NCBI RefSeq assembly: GCF_000243215.1
Contig: NZ_JH594597.1
Location: forward strand, 1 to 64,000
DNA from: Odoribacter laneus YIT 12061
GTDB taxonomy: Bacteria > Bacteroidota > Bacteroidia > Bacteroidales > Marinifilaceae
Length of the DNA stretch: 64,000 nt
Reading direction: 5' to 3'
This document shows, one piece after another, positions 54,145 through 62,404 of this stretch (positions are counted from its first letter, which is position 1; every line of letters starts with the position of its first letter). The notes under the pieces are model-generated. The model was given only the letters and a program-made list of their open reading frames with translations. It had not been told where the DNA came from and made no database searches. Position numbers and translations under genes: made by a program.

Positions 54145-54906
54145 ATGGCAGATACAATATTAAAAGAACTAACACTTAAGGTATGGCGTCAAAAAGATGC
54201 CAAATCCAAAGGCGGATTTGAAACCTATAAAGTCCATAATATCTCTACCGGTACTTCATTCCTGGAAATGCTGGATATTTTGAACGAACAACTGGTAAGC
54301 GAAAACAAAGAACCGGTAGCTTTCGACCATGACTGTCGAGAAGGCATCTGCGGCACTTGTAGTTTATTCATCGACGGTCGCGCTCATGGACCCGACGACG
54401 ATGTAACGACTTGCCAATTACATATGCGCCGCTTTAAAGAGGGAGCTACGATTACTATAGAACCTTGGCGTTGCGGAGCTTTTCCCGTTATAAAAGACCT
54501 TATCGTCGACCGGAAAGCATACGATAAAATTCTTCAGGCCGGAGGTTACGTATCCGTAAATACGGGAGGAATACCCGACGCAAATGCCATTCCCATCTCT
54601 AACGACAATGCCGAAGAAGCAATGGATGCAGCAGCTTGTATCGGATGTGGAGCTTGTGCCGCTACCTGCAAAAACTCTTCCGCTATGCTTTTCGTTGCCG
54701 CAAAAGTTTCCCAACTGGCCCTATTGCCTCAGGGAAAAATAGAAGCAGCCAGAAGAGCCAAAGCGATGGTCGCTAAAATGGATGAACTCGGTTTTGGAAA
54801 CTGTACCAACACCGGCGCCTGCGAGGCAGAATGTCCAAAGAGCATTTCTATCGAACACATCGCCCGTCTCAACCGGGAGTTCTTAAAAGCAAAACTGAAA
54901 GACTAA
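54145..54906 (+). CDS. Fumarate reductase/succinate dehydrogenase iron-sulfur subunit
   Basis: A 253-residue electron-transfer subunit. The [2Fe-2S] cluster ligands are in [15 protein letters not shown] with a later Cys in VTTCQLH. Two further clusters are bound by [17 protein letters not shown] and [13 protein letters not shown]. The pattern is that of the B-type Sdh/Frd, carrying [2Fe-2S], [4Fe-4S] and [3Fe-4S] centres. It ends the operon and is followed by a strong terminator. Normal length and no missing Cys. Confidence 0.96.
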   Translation: MADTILKELTLKVWRQKDAKSKGGFETYKVHNISTGTSFLEMLDILNEQLVSENKEPVAFDHDCREGICGTCSLFIDGRAHGPDDDVTTCQLHMRRFKEGATITIEPWRCGAFPVIKDLIVDRKAYDKILQAGGYVSVNTGGIPDANAIPISNDNAEEAMDAAACIGCGACAATCKNSSAMLFVAAKVSQLALLPQGKIEAARRAKAMVAKMDELGFGNCTNTGACEAECPKSISIEHIARLNREFLKAKLKD

Positions 54907-54912
54907 ATAAGA

Positions 54913-54936
54913 AGCCGCCTCCGGGCGGCTTTTTTC
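54913..54936 (+). terminator. Terminator of the fumarate reductase operon
   Basis: AGCCGCC (54913-54919) pairs with GGCGGCT (54924-54930) around TCCG, with a run of T after it. Confidence 0.92.
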
Positions 54937-54952
54937 CTTTATTCCTGCATCT

Positions 54953-55720
54953 ATGCAATTATTTTACAGAGAAAAAGGCAAAGGCTATCCGTTGATTATT
55001 CTGCACGGATTATGGGGGGCTTCTGAAAACTGGCTACCTGTAGCCAATCTCCTAGCTGAACATTTTCACGTTTTTCTTCCGGATTTACGGAATCACGGCC
55101 GTTCTCCCCGTCATCCGGAACATACTTACCAAGCGATGAGCGAAGATGTCAGAGAATTTATTACCGGCTTAAAGCTTGCAGTTCCACCGCATATCATCGG
55201 CCACTCGATGGGCGGAAAAACGGTTATGGAACTTCTGTTGACTTATCCCTCCTTCGTACGAAAAGCAATCCTGGTAGATATTGCCCCGGTTGCTTATCCC
55301 CTCTCTGCAGAACACAAGCGTATTCTCCATTATATGAAGTCTATCCCTATCAATGAATTCAAAGAAAGAAAAGATTTACTGATTTCCCTCCGTCAACAAT
55401 TTCCGGAAGAAAAATTCGTACAGCTCGTTCTAAAAAACATTTCCAAAACAGATAAGTATTTTGAATGGAAAACGGATCCTGATTTTATACAAAAAAATAT
55501 GGAAAATCTCTGTAGCTATCCCGCCACATGGGAGGAAGCAACTTACAGAGATCCTGTTTTATTTATAAAAGGAGAAAATTCATCCTACATTCAAAATATC
55601 ACGTCTATTCTAAAGTATTTTCCAGCTGCCCGGATCACCACAGTAGCTGGCTCTTCCCATTGGATACATGCTGAACAACCAGAAGCTCTTGCGGAAATTA
55701 TTTCTGCCTTTCTTGCCTAA
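54953..55720 (+). CDS. Alpha/beta hydrolase, YbfF-like esterase
   Basis: A 255-residue cytoplasmic hydrolase. The oxyanion-hole region is LIILHGLWGASENW, the nucleophile elbow is IIGHSMGGKTVM (Ser about residue 84), the Asp lies near PVLFIKGENS, and the His is in GSSHWIHAEQP. This is the pattern of the YbfF thioesterase-like family; substrate is uncertain. The gene begins 17 bases after the terminator of the fumarate reductase operon, so it depends on readthrough or an unseen promoter. It overlaps the convergent lipoprotein gene by four bases. Confidence 0.87.
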   Translation: MQLFYREKGKGYPLIILHGLWGASENWLPVANLLAEHFHVFLPDLRNHGRSPRHPEHTYQAMSEDVREFITGLKLAVPPHIIGHSMGGKTVMELLLTYPSFVRKAILVDIAPVAYPLSAEHKRILHYMKSIPINEFKERKDLLISLRQQFPEEKFVQLVLKNISKTDKYFEWKTDPDFIQKNMENLCSYPATWEEATYRDPVLFIKGENSSYIQNITSILKYFPAARITTVAGSSHWIHAEQPEALAEIISAFLA

Positions 55721-56787
55721 TCTTCCCAGACAAAGGCCCTTTTTACAAAAGTAACAGACTGCAGATTCGTATAACTGTATTTGTGATTATAATCCATGCC
55801 GGGCTCCAAGACAATAGCAGACAAACGGACCACATAATTCATCCCGTTTTTCAGTTCCCCCATACGGTTAGGCAGATCATTGTTTGTCTTTGTATCTTTG
55901 GTAATGGATAAAGTGCTGATATTGTCGTACAATACGCTTACAAAATAAGGATTAGAAGTATCCATATTCCCATTCAGCACCTCTACCCGGTAGTAAATTC
56001 CGGCTTGAGCAAAAGCATTCCAGCTTACTTCCAAAACTTGTCCTTTATTAATCGCATTCAATTGGAAAGCATCAAAACTTTTTGAAGGAACTTCTCCGGC
56101 ATAAATACGATCACTGAATTTTACAGGGTTCCCCCCTGCATTTATATAAAATACGACCAACCGCTCTTCTCCAGGCAATCCCAAATGATTCGCTTCAATA
56201 ACATCCCGGGCATTCCAAGATTTGGTACGGCTTTTATATACCATCGGAACAACCTGACCTTTTGCCAAAATGACTTCAGCATCTCCAATATTTACTGTAT
56301 TAGCACCGGTTATCTCTACACCCACCCGCAGGGGCACTTCTTCCGTCTTACTTATCTCTTGAATTAAAAAAGCATCAGCAGCTAAATTCTGCAAATAACG
56401 AGGTTCAAGCACAAAATTCCGTTCTCCTTTGTTTACCTTTACATGAAGGTAATCCTCTCCACTATGCAACACATTCCACTTTTCTTCCCCACTCTCCGTA
56501 TAATTTAAAGTAATTACATTGTTATCACTCGTCCAGCTTCCGACTACCTCATCAATCTTTCCGCCAAAATCCATCCGCCACAATTTTCCGTCTTCCCCGA
56601 ATTTCAATATTTCCAGTAAATCGTCAGTGGTATACCCCTCTTTGTTATTCGCCCAATTCGTACAATACCAATATTTTCCGGTAAGCCGATGCATTTCCAG
56701 TATCGTATCGTCACGCCCGTTATCATCACTACAAGAAATCATCCCACACAAGCACATCGTTCCCAACATCCATTTCAAGATTTTCAT
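55717..56787 (-). CDS. Lipoprotein with lipocalin-like and fibronectin-like parts, unknown function
   Basis: A 356-residue lipoprotein whose signal ends LCGMISC (about residue 19) then SDDNGRDD. Residues 35-100 resemble a lipocalin-like beta-barrel (LTGKYWYCTN, VVGSWTSDNNVITLNY). A later beta-sandwich (about 240-350) contains VLEVSWNAFAQAGIYYRVEVL and GMNYVVRLSAI, like fibronectin type III. It probably sits on the outer membrane. The ATG at 56787 is chosen over a TTG further up. It is divergent from manA and convergent with the hydrolase. Confidence 0.7.
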   Translation of the reverse strand: MKILKWMLGTMCLCGMISCSDDNGRDDTILEMHRLTGKYWYCTNWANNKEGYTTDDLLEILKFGEDGKLWRMDFGGKIDEVVGSWTSDNNVITLNYTESGEEKWNVLHSGEDYLHVKVNKGERNFVLEPRYLQNLAADAFLIQEISKTEEVPLRVGVEITGANTVNIGDAEVILAKGQVVPMVYKSRTKSWNARDVIEANHLGLPGEERLVVFYINAGGNPVKFSDRIYAGEVPSKSFDAFQLNAINKGQVLEVSWNAFAQAGIYYRVEVLNGNMDTSNPYFVSVLYDNISTLSITKDTKTNNDLPNRMGELKNGMNYVVRLSAIVLEPGMDYNHKYSYTNLQSVTFVKRAFVWED

Positions 56788-56838
56788 AACTGTCAATTTT
56801 TAGCTTTTAATTATTCGTTTTTGGTTTTTAAATTTCTC

Positions 56839-56846
56839 TATCTTTG
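56839..56846 (+). promoter_or_regulatory. -7 box of manA
   Basis: TATCTTTG (56839-56846) with a possible TTCG -33 box 21 bases upstream (56814-56817). Because the box ends at 56846, a GTG there cannot be the start of manA. Confidence 0.55.
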
Positions 56847-56908
56847 TGCAAGATACAATTTTTATGCCAGAAAAGAAAAAAAATAAACACGACAATAAAA
56901 ACAAAAAT

Positions 56909-57886
56909 ATGTTATATCCTTTAAAATTCACCCCTATCCTCAAACAAACAATTTGGGGGGGAGAAAAACTAGCTTATAAAAGCCAAAATAAGAACGTACA
57001 GTCTTCTCCTATCGGGGAAAGTTGGGAAATATCAGGCGTTCAGGAAAACCAGTCTGTCGTAAGCGAAGGTCCTCTGGCGGGCAACAATTTGGAAGAATTA
57101 ATTGAAGTTTATATGGGCGACCTGGTAGGTGACCGGGTCTATGAAAAATTCGGTATAGAATTCCCCTTATTAATTAAATACATAGATGCCTGCGACGATT
57201 TATCCATCCAAGTACATCCCGACGACGCCATTGCGCGTGAACGGCACAATGCCTACGGAAAAACAGAAATGTGGTATGTGGTAGATGCCACCCCGGAAGC
57301 CCGTTTATTACTGGGATTCAATAAAAATACTGATAAAACAGAATACCTGGACAAACTTCAGCATCATACCTTACCTGAACTTCTCAATGTCGAAAAAGTA
57401 AAAAAAGGAGATTGCTTTTTTATCCCCGCCGGAACAGTACACGCTATCGGAAAAGGTTGTCTGATTGCAGAAATTCAACAAACATCAGACATTACTTATC
57501 GGATCTACGATTACGACCGCCGGGATAAAAACGGGCAAGCCAGAGAACTCCATACCGAACTGGCTACAGATGTCATTTGCTTTAAGCAACAAACAGAACA
57601 CAGCATACATTACCACTCCCATGAAAATCATACAGAGGAATTAGTATCCTGTAATTATTTTACAACTAATTATCTGAAATTCGACCGGGAAATCGAAAAA
57701 GACTATTTCGAAATAGACTCCTTCGTCATCTATATGTGCCTGGAAGGAGAATTTTCCATCGTCTATAATATCGACCAATCCATCAAGATGAAAAAAGGAG
57801 AAACGGTACTGATCCCTGCTTCCTTACAAAACATCTTTTTACTTCCTGAACGGGAAAGCGAAATATTGGAAATCTATATCGGTTAA
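56909..57886 (+). CDS. manA: Mannose-6-phosphate isomerase, type I
   Basis: Interconverts mannose 6-phosphate and fructose 6-phosphate in the cytoplasm. Zinc-binding and cupin motifs are visible: QTIWGGEKLA, LSIQVHPDDAIARE, FFIPAGTVHAIGKG and RELHTELATDV. From MLYPLKF the protein is 325 residues, the usual length for short type I enzymes in this phylum. A longer start at 56864 would add a 15-residue Lys/Asn-rich leader absent from the family, so 56909 is preferred. Followed by a strong shared terminator. Confidence 0.93.
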   Translation: MLYPLKFTPILKQTIWGGEKLAYKSQNKNVQSSPIGESWEISGVQENQSVVSEGPLAGNNLEELIEVYMGDLVGDRVYEKFGIEFPLLIKYIDACDDLSIQVHPDDAIARERHNAYGKTEMWYVVDATPEARLLLGFNKNTDKTEYLDKLQHHTLPELLNVEKVKKGDCFFIPAGTVHAIGKGCLIAEIQQTSDITYRIYDYDRRDKNGQARELHTELATDVICFKQQTEHSIHYHSHENHTEELVSCNYFTTNYLKFDREIEKDYFEIDSFVIYMCLEGEFSIVYNIDQSIKMKKGETVLIPASLQNIFLLPERESEILEIYIG

Positions 57887-57898
57887 AAAATAAATCCG

Positions 57899-57932
57899 AA
57901 AAGCCGCTATCGAAATTTCGATAGCGGCTTTT
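57899..57932. terminator. Bidirectional terminator between manA and pyrI
   Basis: A perfect palindrome with 17-base arms (AAAAGCCGCTATCGAAA and its complement). T-runs follow on both strands. Confidence 0.92.
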
Positions 57933-57958
57933 CATTTAAAGTCTGTCGTCTCTCTTCT

Positions 57959-58414
57959 CTAAATTACTTCCATATGCTCCTGATCCGTCAATTTCTCACA
58001 ATAATGACATTTCAAAACAATGGGAAAATCGTTGACTACCGTAAATTTAGTCCGGACATACTCGTGATTGGTGATGCATTTCGGATTCATACATTTAACA
58101 ATTCCCTCCACTTTCTCCGGCACATTTACTGTTTTTTTCTCAACCACATCATAATCCCGGATAATATTAATTTTTGCAGCAGGAGCCACTAAGGCCAGTT
58201 TATTCACTTCGTCGTCCTCCAGAAACTTATCCCAAATTTTAATAATTGCTTTCTTTCCCAATTTAACGCTACGCAAATTGGTTCCGAAAGTCATTGCATT
58301 TTCCATATCTGCAATTCCCAACACATTGATTACATCAAACAATTTATCTGCCGGTATATGATCGATGACTGTACCATTTTCAATAGCACTTACCTGTAAT
58401 TCCTTTTTAGCCAT
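57959..58414 (-). CDS. pyrI: Aspartate carbamoyltransferase regulatory subunit
   Basis: A 151-residue allosteric subunit of aspartate transcarbamoylase. The N-terminal allosteric domain includes ENGTVIDHIPADKLFDVI and the NLRSVKLGKKAIIKI segment. The zinc site is formed by CMNPKCITN and LKCHYCEK, four Cys as expected. It lies 58 bases after pyrB and binds nucleotides to tune PyrB activity. The pair is controlled, I infer, by the leader described upstream of pyrB. Confidence 0.96.
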   Translation of the reverse strand: MAKKELQVSAIENGTVIDHIPADKLFDVINVLGIADMENAMTFGTNLRSVKLGKKAIIKIWDKFLEDDEVNKLALVAPAAKINIIRDYDVVEKKTVNVPEKVEGIVKCMNPKCITNHEYVRTKFTVVNDFPIVLKCHYCEKLTDQEHMEVI

Positions 58415-58472
58415 AATAAATTAATTTAAAATTCAAATCTTTAAAATTTCAGACTCAGCTTTCCTCTCCACC

Positions 58473-59381
58473 TCATTTCAGTCCTAACGCTTTGGTAATA
58501 ATAGCCTGACGGGCAAATACTCCATTACGGGCCTGCTCAAAATAGTAAGCTTTCGGATTCTCGTCCACATCGACGTCAATTTCATTGACGCGGGGCAGAG
58601 GATGTAATATACGCATATTTTCTTTGGCATTTGCCAACATGGCATTTTTCAGAATATACACGTTCTTCACTTTCTCGTATTCCAAAGGATCTGCAAATCT
58701 TTCCCGCTGTACACGAGTCATATATAAAATATCCGCCTGGTCAATGACTTCATCTAATTCCGTATGCTCATAATAAGAAATATTCAATTCGCGCAATTTC
58801 AATTTATAAGCCGTCGGCATCTGCAAAGACTCTGGTGCGACAAAATGGAAAGTCGGATGAAAATGACTCATTGCTTGCAATAACGAATGGACTGTACGTC
58901 CGTATTTCAGGTCGCCCACCATACAAATAGTCAGATTTTCCAGTGTCCCCTGTGTTTTGTAAATGGAATAAAGATCTAACATGGTTTGTGAAGGATGCTG
59001 ATTGGCTCCGTCTCCTGCATTGATAACAGGATGAGCCGCAACCTCACTGGCATAGCGGGCGGCTCCTTCTACCGGATGCCGCATAACGATGAGATCACAA
59101 TAATTATCCACCATTTTAATGGTATCCTTCAACGTTTCCCCTTTGGTCACACTGGAAGAAGAAGCATCAGAAAAACCGACAATACGTCCTCCCAAACGGT
59201 TAATCGCCGTCTCAAAACTCAATCGGGTACGGGTAGAAGGCTCAAAAAATAAAGATGCGACTACCTTTCCCTCCAAAAGCCGCTGATTCGGATTTTCTTC
59301 AAATGCTGAAGCTAATTTCAACACTTCTAAAATTTCGTCTTTCGTATAATCTTCGATCGATACTAAACTAGATGTATTCAT
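58473..59381 (-). CDS. pyrB: Aspartate carbamoyltransferase catalytic subunit
   Basis: A 302-residue enzyme that joins carbamoyl phosphate and aspartate, the committed step of pyrimidine synthesis. The carbamoyl-phosphate loop is [13 protein letters not shown] and the second site reads [14 protein letters not shown]; the aspartate-binding region includes [14 protein letters not shown]. The ATG at 59381 (MNTSSLVSI) is normal for the family. The upstream leader with an open frame and a terminator strongly suggests attenuation. It is co-transcribed with pyrI. Confidence 0.97.
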   Translation of the reverse strand: MNTSSLVSIEDYTKDEILEVLKLASAFEENPNQRLLEGKVVASLFFEPSTRTRLSFETAINRLGGRIVGFSDASSSSVTKGETLKDTIKMVDNYCDLIVMRHPVEGAARYASEVAAHPVINAGDGANQHPSQTMLDLYSIYKTQGTLENLTICMVGDLKYGRTVHSLLQAMSHFHPTFHFVAPESLQMPTAYKLKLRELNISYYEHTELDEVIDQADILYMTRVQRERFADPLEYEKVKNVYILKNAMLANAKENMRILHPLPRVNEIDVDVDENPKAYYFEQARNGVFARQAIITKALGLK

Positions 59382-59404
59382 ATTTTTATATTTAAGTATT
59401 CAAA

Positions 59405-59569
59405 TTAAACCTTTCCTTTCCGGTAAGCGTTCACTTTTCGGATATAAAAAAAACCAACATTTGTCCATAGACAATGTTGGTTTTCTCCGTTCTGTATAGC
59501 TGAACTATGTCTTTCTTTCAGACCATGTCTGAAATCATGCTGATTTATATCTTTAAATTCTGACATCAT
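59405..59569 (-). CDS. Predicted 54-residue leader peptide of pyrBI
   Basis: An open frame from an ATGATG (59564-59569) to TAA (59405-59407), 23 bases before pyrB. Its product begins MMSEFKDINQHDFRHGLKER and ends AYRKGKV. It starts within a few bases of the predicted transcription start and runs right through the terminator hairpin at 59446-59484. That resembles the E. coli pyrBI leader, in which translation through the terminator prevents termination when UTP is low. An AT-rich region can carry such a frame by chance, so conservation must be tested. Confidence 0.5.
   Translation of the reverse strand: MMSEFKDINQHDFRHGLKERHSSAIQNGENQHCLWTNVGFFYIRKVNAYRKGKV
59446..59484 (-). terminator. Intrinsic terminator in the pyrBI leader (attenuator candidate)
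   Basis: On the minus strand AAAACCAACAT and GTC pair back across TATG to GAC and ATGTTGGTTTT, about 15 bp with one bulged base, followed by eight T (59446-59453 as A on the plus strand). It lies 65 bases before pyrB. A smaller hairpin precedes it at 59516-59534 (GTCTGAAA with TTTCAGAC). Confidence 0.85.
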
Positions 59570-59578
59570 ATCAGAATT

Positions 59579-59610
59579 CAAATGTAAACAATATTTTAAA
59601 ATGTTACAAT
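59579..59610 (-). promoter_or_regulatory. Promoter of the pyrBI leader
   Basis: Minus strand ATTG (59607-59610), 20 bases, TACATTTG (59579-59586). The -7 box is a full match and the -33 box has one mismatch. The start site would be near 59574. An 8-bp inverted repeat (59556-59563 with 59571-59578) spans the start site and could be an operator. Confidence 0.65.
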
Positions 59611-59691
59611 TTTATAGAACTTTGTTTCAAATAAAATCTTGCAGATTTCCATTTTTCCTTCTTTTCTTTCCTTTTTCCGCTGTCTTAGGCT

Positions 59692-60897
59692 TCATTTTAC
59701 CTGCAACAAATCGACAATCCGGTCTACAATATCTGTAGCTACTTCTTGTTTGGATTTCAAATCATAAGCGAATTGTTGCTCTTTTCTATCAATCACAGTC
59801 ACCTTATTGGTATCCCCACCAAAACCGGCACCTTTGTCCCGGAGGCTATTGAGTACAATTAAATCCAAGTTCTTTTTCCGAAGTTTGAGAACCGCATTGC
59901 AAGCCTCATCATCCGTTTCTAAAGCAAAGCCTATCAGCAATTGACCGGCTTTTTTTCTTCGTCCCAATTCAGCAGCAATATCCTGAGTGGGTTGTAATTC
60001 CAGATTTAAATCCATTTTCCCCCTTTTTATTTTTGTACCGGACTTTTCTTTGGGAGTAAAATCCGCCACAGCGGCACAGGAGACGACTATATCACATTGA
60101 TCGGCAAACTGCATGACCTGTTCAAACATCTCCCCGGCAGATACAACATCAACTCTCCGGATAGCAGCAGAAATAGTCTTGAGATTTACCGGTCCAGCAA
60201 TTAAAATCACCTCCGCTCCCCTGGCCGCAAATTCCTCGGCCAATGCAAACCCCATTTTTCCTGTAGAGTAATTTCCGATAAAACGTACAGGATCGATTCT
60301 CTCATAAGTAGGACCAGCTGTCAATAAAACCTTCTTACCTGTCAGATCTTTTTTTTCTTGCCAAAGGGTAGACAAAAAAGCCACAATTTTTTCCGGTTCT
60401 TCCATGCGTCCTTTGCCCGACAACCCACTGGCAAGTTCTCCTTCTTCCGGTTCTATAATCCAGTTTCCATAGGATTTCAATACGTTCAGATTCCGTTGTG
60501 TGGCGGGATGCCGGTACATATCCAAGTCCATTGCCGGAGCCACCGCTACAGGACATTTGGCCGAGAGATAAGTGGTCAGTAATAAATTATCTGCAATTCC
60601 GGCAACCATCTTCCCGATGGTATTGGCAGTTGCCGGAGCAATCAGCAATAAATCCGCCCATAATCCAAGACTTACATGAGAATGCCAATCTCCATTTTCA
60701 GGATTGTAAAAATCGACTAATATCGGATTTTTAGACAAGGTCGCCAGGGTTAAGGGGGTAATAAACTCCTTTGCCAAAGGAGTCATGACGACTTTTACCT
60801 CAGCCCCTTCCTTTACCAACAAGCGAATTAAAGTAGCAGCCTTATAAGCCGCAATACTTCCGCTTATTCCTAAAATAATATGTTTTCCTTTCAGCAT
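59692..60897 (-). CDS. coaBC: Bifunctional phosphopantothenoylcysteine synthetase/decarboxylase
   Basis: A 401-residue bifunctional enzyme of coenzyme A synthesis. The N-terminal CoaC flavodoxin-like half has ILGISGSIAAYKAATLI, the active-site His in the DWHSHVSL segment and the substrate clamp ending in PAMDLDMYRHP. The CoaB half (about 190 on) starts KKVLLTAGPTYERIDPVRFIGNYSTGKMG and contains ETDDEACN. The ATG at 60897 is chosen; an upstream frame to 60945 would overlap the rpoZ terminator. It lies downstream of bamD and rpoZ, a common order in Bacteroidetes. Confidence 0.95.
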   Translation of the reverse strand: MLKGKHIILGISGSIAAYKAATLIRLLVKEGAEVKVVMTPLAKEFITPLTLATLSKNPILVDFYNPENGDWHSHVSLGLWADLLLIAPATANTIGKMVAGIADNLLLTTYLSAKCPVAVAPAMDLDMYRHPATQRNLNVLKSYGNWIIEPEEGELASGLSGKGRMEEPEKIVAFLSTLWQEKKDLTGKKVLLTAGPTYERIDPVRFIGNYSTGKMGFALAEEFAARGAEVILIAGPVNLKTISAAIRRVDVVSAGEMFEQVMQFADQCDIVVSCAAVADFTPKEKSGTKIKRGKMDLNLELQPTQDIAAELGRRKKAGQLLIGFALETDDEACNAVLKLRKKNLDLIVLNSLRDKGAGFGGDTNKVTVIDRKEQQFAYDLKSKQEVATDIVDRIVDLLQVK

Positions 60898-60934
60898 AAT
60901 AAAAATGATTGGAAATAAACCTCCGGAAAAAACC

Positions 60935-60959
60935 AAAAAAGCCACTTTTGAGTGGCTTT
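60935..60959 (-). terminator. Terminator between rpoZ and coaBC
   Basis: AAAGCCACT (60938-60946) pairs with AGTGGCTTT (60951-60959). On the minus strand six T follow. It should reduce, but need not abolish, readthrough into coaBC. Confidence 0.85.
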
Positions 60960-60964
60960 ATAGA

Positions 60965-61318
60965 TTAATCTTCTTTTGCAACTTTTTCCCTATCCTTTTC
61001 TGTCGCAGGATTACGGAAATAAATCTCATCATCTAAAAACTCCTGGGTAGCAATCAGGACAGGTTTCGGAATTCGTTCGTAATATTTCGAAATCTCAATC
61101 TGCTCGCGATTTTCAAAAATCTCTTCCAGATTATCGGCATAAGAAGCAAATTCTTGTAGTTTCCGGCTCAATTCATCTTTCATTTCAACAGAAATTTGAT
61201 TTGCTCTTTTTGCAATAATAGCAACTGCCTCATAAATATTCCCGGCCTTAGCTGAAAAAACAGCCGGGTTACGGGTAACCGTATTATTCGGCGCCTTTAC
61301 TTTTTTAAAATCTACCAT
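60965..61318 (-). CDS. rpoZ: RNA polymerase omega subunit, Bacteroidetes type
   Basis: A 117-residue protein of the RpoZ/Rpb6 family in the divergent form found in Bacteroidetes. It contains NIYEAVAIIAKRANQISVEMK (the helix that contacts beta prime), then a charged region and IPKPVLIATQEFLDDEIYF. It helps assemble and stabilise RNA polymerase. Placement between bamD and coaBC is usual for the phylum. It starts 23 bases after the bamD stop. Confidence 0.85.
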   Translation of the reverse strand: MVDFKKVKAPNNTVTRNPAVFSAKAGNIYEAVAIIAKRANQISVEMKDELSRKLQEFASYADNLEEIFENREQIEISKYYERIPKPVLIATQEFLDDEIYFRNPATEKDREKVAKED

Positions 61319-61341
61319 AATTGATTTTATATTAATTTACT

Positions 61342-62142
61342 TTATTCGTCAAATTTGTAATTATCCAGAAAAGCATTTATCGTGTCATACTTCTTTTTGA
61401 GTTCATTGGCATATTTACTGTTCGGATATTCATCGGCAAAATAATAATATTCCTCTTTGGCAGCGTTATAACGCTCTAATTTTTTATCCTCCACACTATT
61501 GACTGCCATTTCATATTTCGCATTAAAAAGCATATACATGATTTCCTCCCTGTATTTAGAGCCAGGATAATCTTTCAGACAATTCTGTAAACTTACGACG
61601 GCTGCTTTATAATGTTCACGTAAATAATAATTTTTAGCACTGAGGTAATCTTTATAGGCTAATTTATCCAATAATTCATCGATATATCCGTTTATTTTTT
61701 CTTTCCGCATACTGTTTGGATAACGGTTGAGGTAAAGCTGAAAATCCTGAATGGCTTTTAAACTCGTCTGTTGATCCAAACGCGGCCGTGGAGAAGCCAT
61801 GTAATTGCAATACCCCATCATATACAAGCATTCCTCTGCATAAGAACTTTCCGGATAAAGGGAAACAAATTGCTTAAAAAGCTCTGAAGCGTATTGATAT
61901 TCTTTTTGATTATAAGTACAGAAAGCCCGATAATAAGCTATACTCTGAGCTTTACTGGTCCCGGTAAAAATAGAGCGGATCCCATCGAACAAATTCATCG
62001 CTTTCTGATATTCACCCTTATTATAGTACTCTATAGCTTTAGAATACACATAGGGATAATCCGTACTTTTCAAAAGCTTTTGATATTCACCGCAAGAACT
62101 GAACATCAGTACAACCAGAATAAATCCTATTATTTTCTTCAT
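61342..62142 (-). CDS. bamD: Outer-membrane assembly lipoprotein BamD
   Basis: A 266-residue lipoprotein (signal ending LMFSSC, Cys17) with TPR-like helices across residues 30-250: YVYSKAIEYYNKGEYQKA, FVSLYPESSYAEECLYMMGY and YRFAFCTYN-like repeats spaced as in BamD. It is the lipoprotein of the beta-barrel assembly machine. A -7 box TATCTTTG (62169-62176, minus strand), with GTTG 19 bases before, is a good promoter for the bamD-rpoZ pair. Confidence 0.92.
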   Translation of the reverse strand: MKKIIGFILVVLMFSSCGEYQKLLKSTDYPYVYSKAIEYYNKGEYQKAMNLFDGIRSIFTGTSKAQSIAYYRAFCTYNQKEYQYASELFKQFVSLYPESSYAEECLYMMGYCNYMASPRPRLDQQTSLKAIQDFQLYLNRYPNSMRKEKINGYIDELLDKLAYKDYLSAKNYYLREHYKAAVVSLQNCLKDYPGSKYREEIMYMLFNAKYEMAVNSVEDKKLERYNAAKEEYYYFADEYPNSKYANELKKKYDTINAFLDNYKFDE

Positions 62143-62168
62143 AAAATGAATGCTTTTTTTGCAACATG

Positions 62169-62199
62169 CAAAGATACAGCATAAATCCCAACAAACAAC
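62169..62199 (-). promoter_or_regulatory. Promoter of bamD
   Basis: Minus strand GTTG (62196-62199), 19 bases, TATCTTTG (62169-62176). The start site would be near 62163. Confidence 0.6.
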
Positions 62200-62329
62200 A
62201 ATTTTAGGTGAAAACTAAGGCTCAAAAACTTAAAAATTGTTTTTTTAAGTTCTTTCCCTTCTTAAAAAATCTGTTTCTTCCTTTCCTTCTATTGTTTTTT
62301 ACCCTCTCTGCTATTTTTTAGTTTTTAGC

Positions 62330-62360
62330 TTTCCGCTTTTAGTTTTATTAATTACCTTTG
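62330..62360 (+). promoter_or_regulatory. Promoter of the alpha-oxoamine synthase gene
   Basis: TTTC (62330-62333), 19 bases, TACCTTTG (62353-62360), one mismatch in the -33 box. The start site would be near 62366. Confidence 0.6.
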
Positions 62361-62404
62361 CTTCAAATTTAATGATATTCTAAAAATTCCAAAATAGTAA
62401 AGAC

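Noticed and set aside
59564-59578. Hairpin 59556-59578 as part of the pyrBI leader RNA
   Set aside because: Its upstream arm lies before the predicted transcription start, so it is more likely a DNA operator than an RNA structure.
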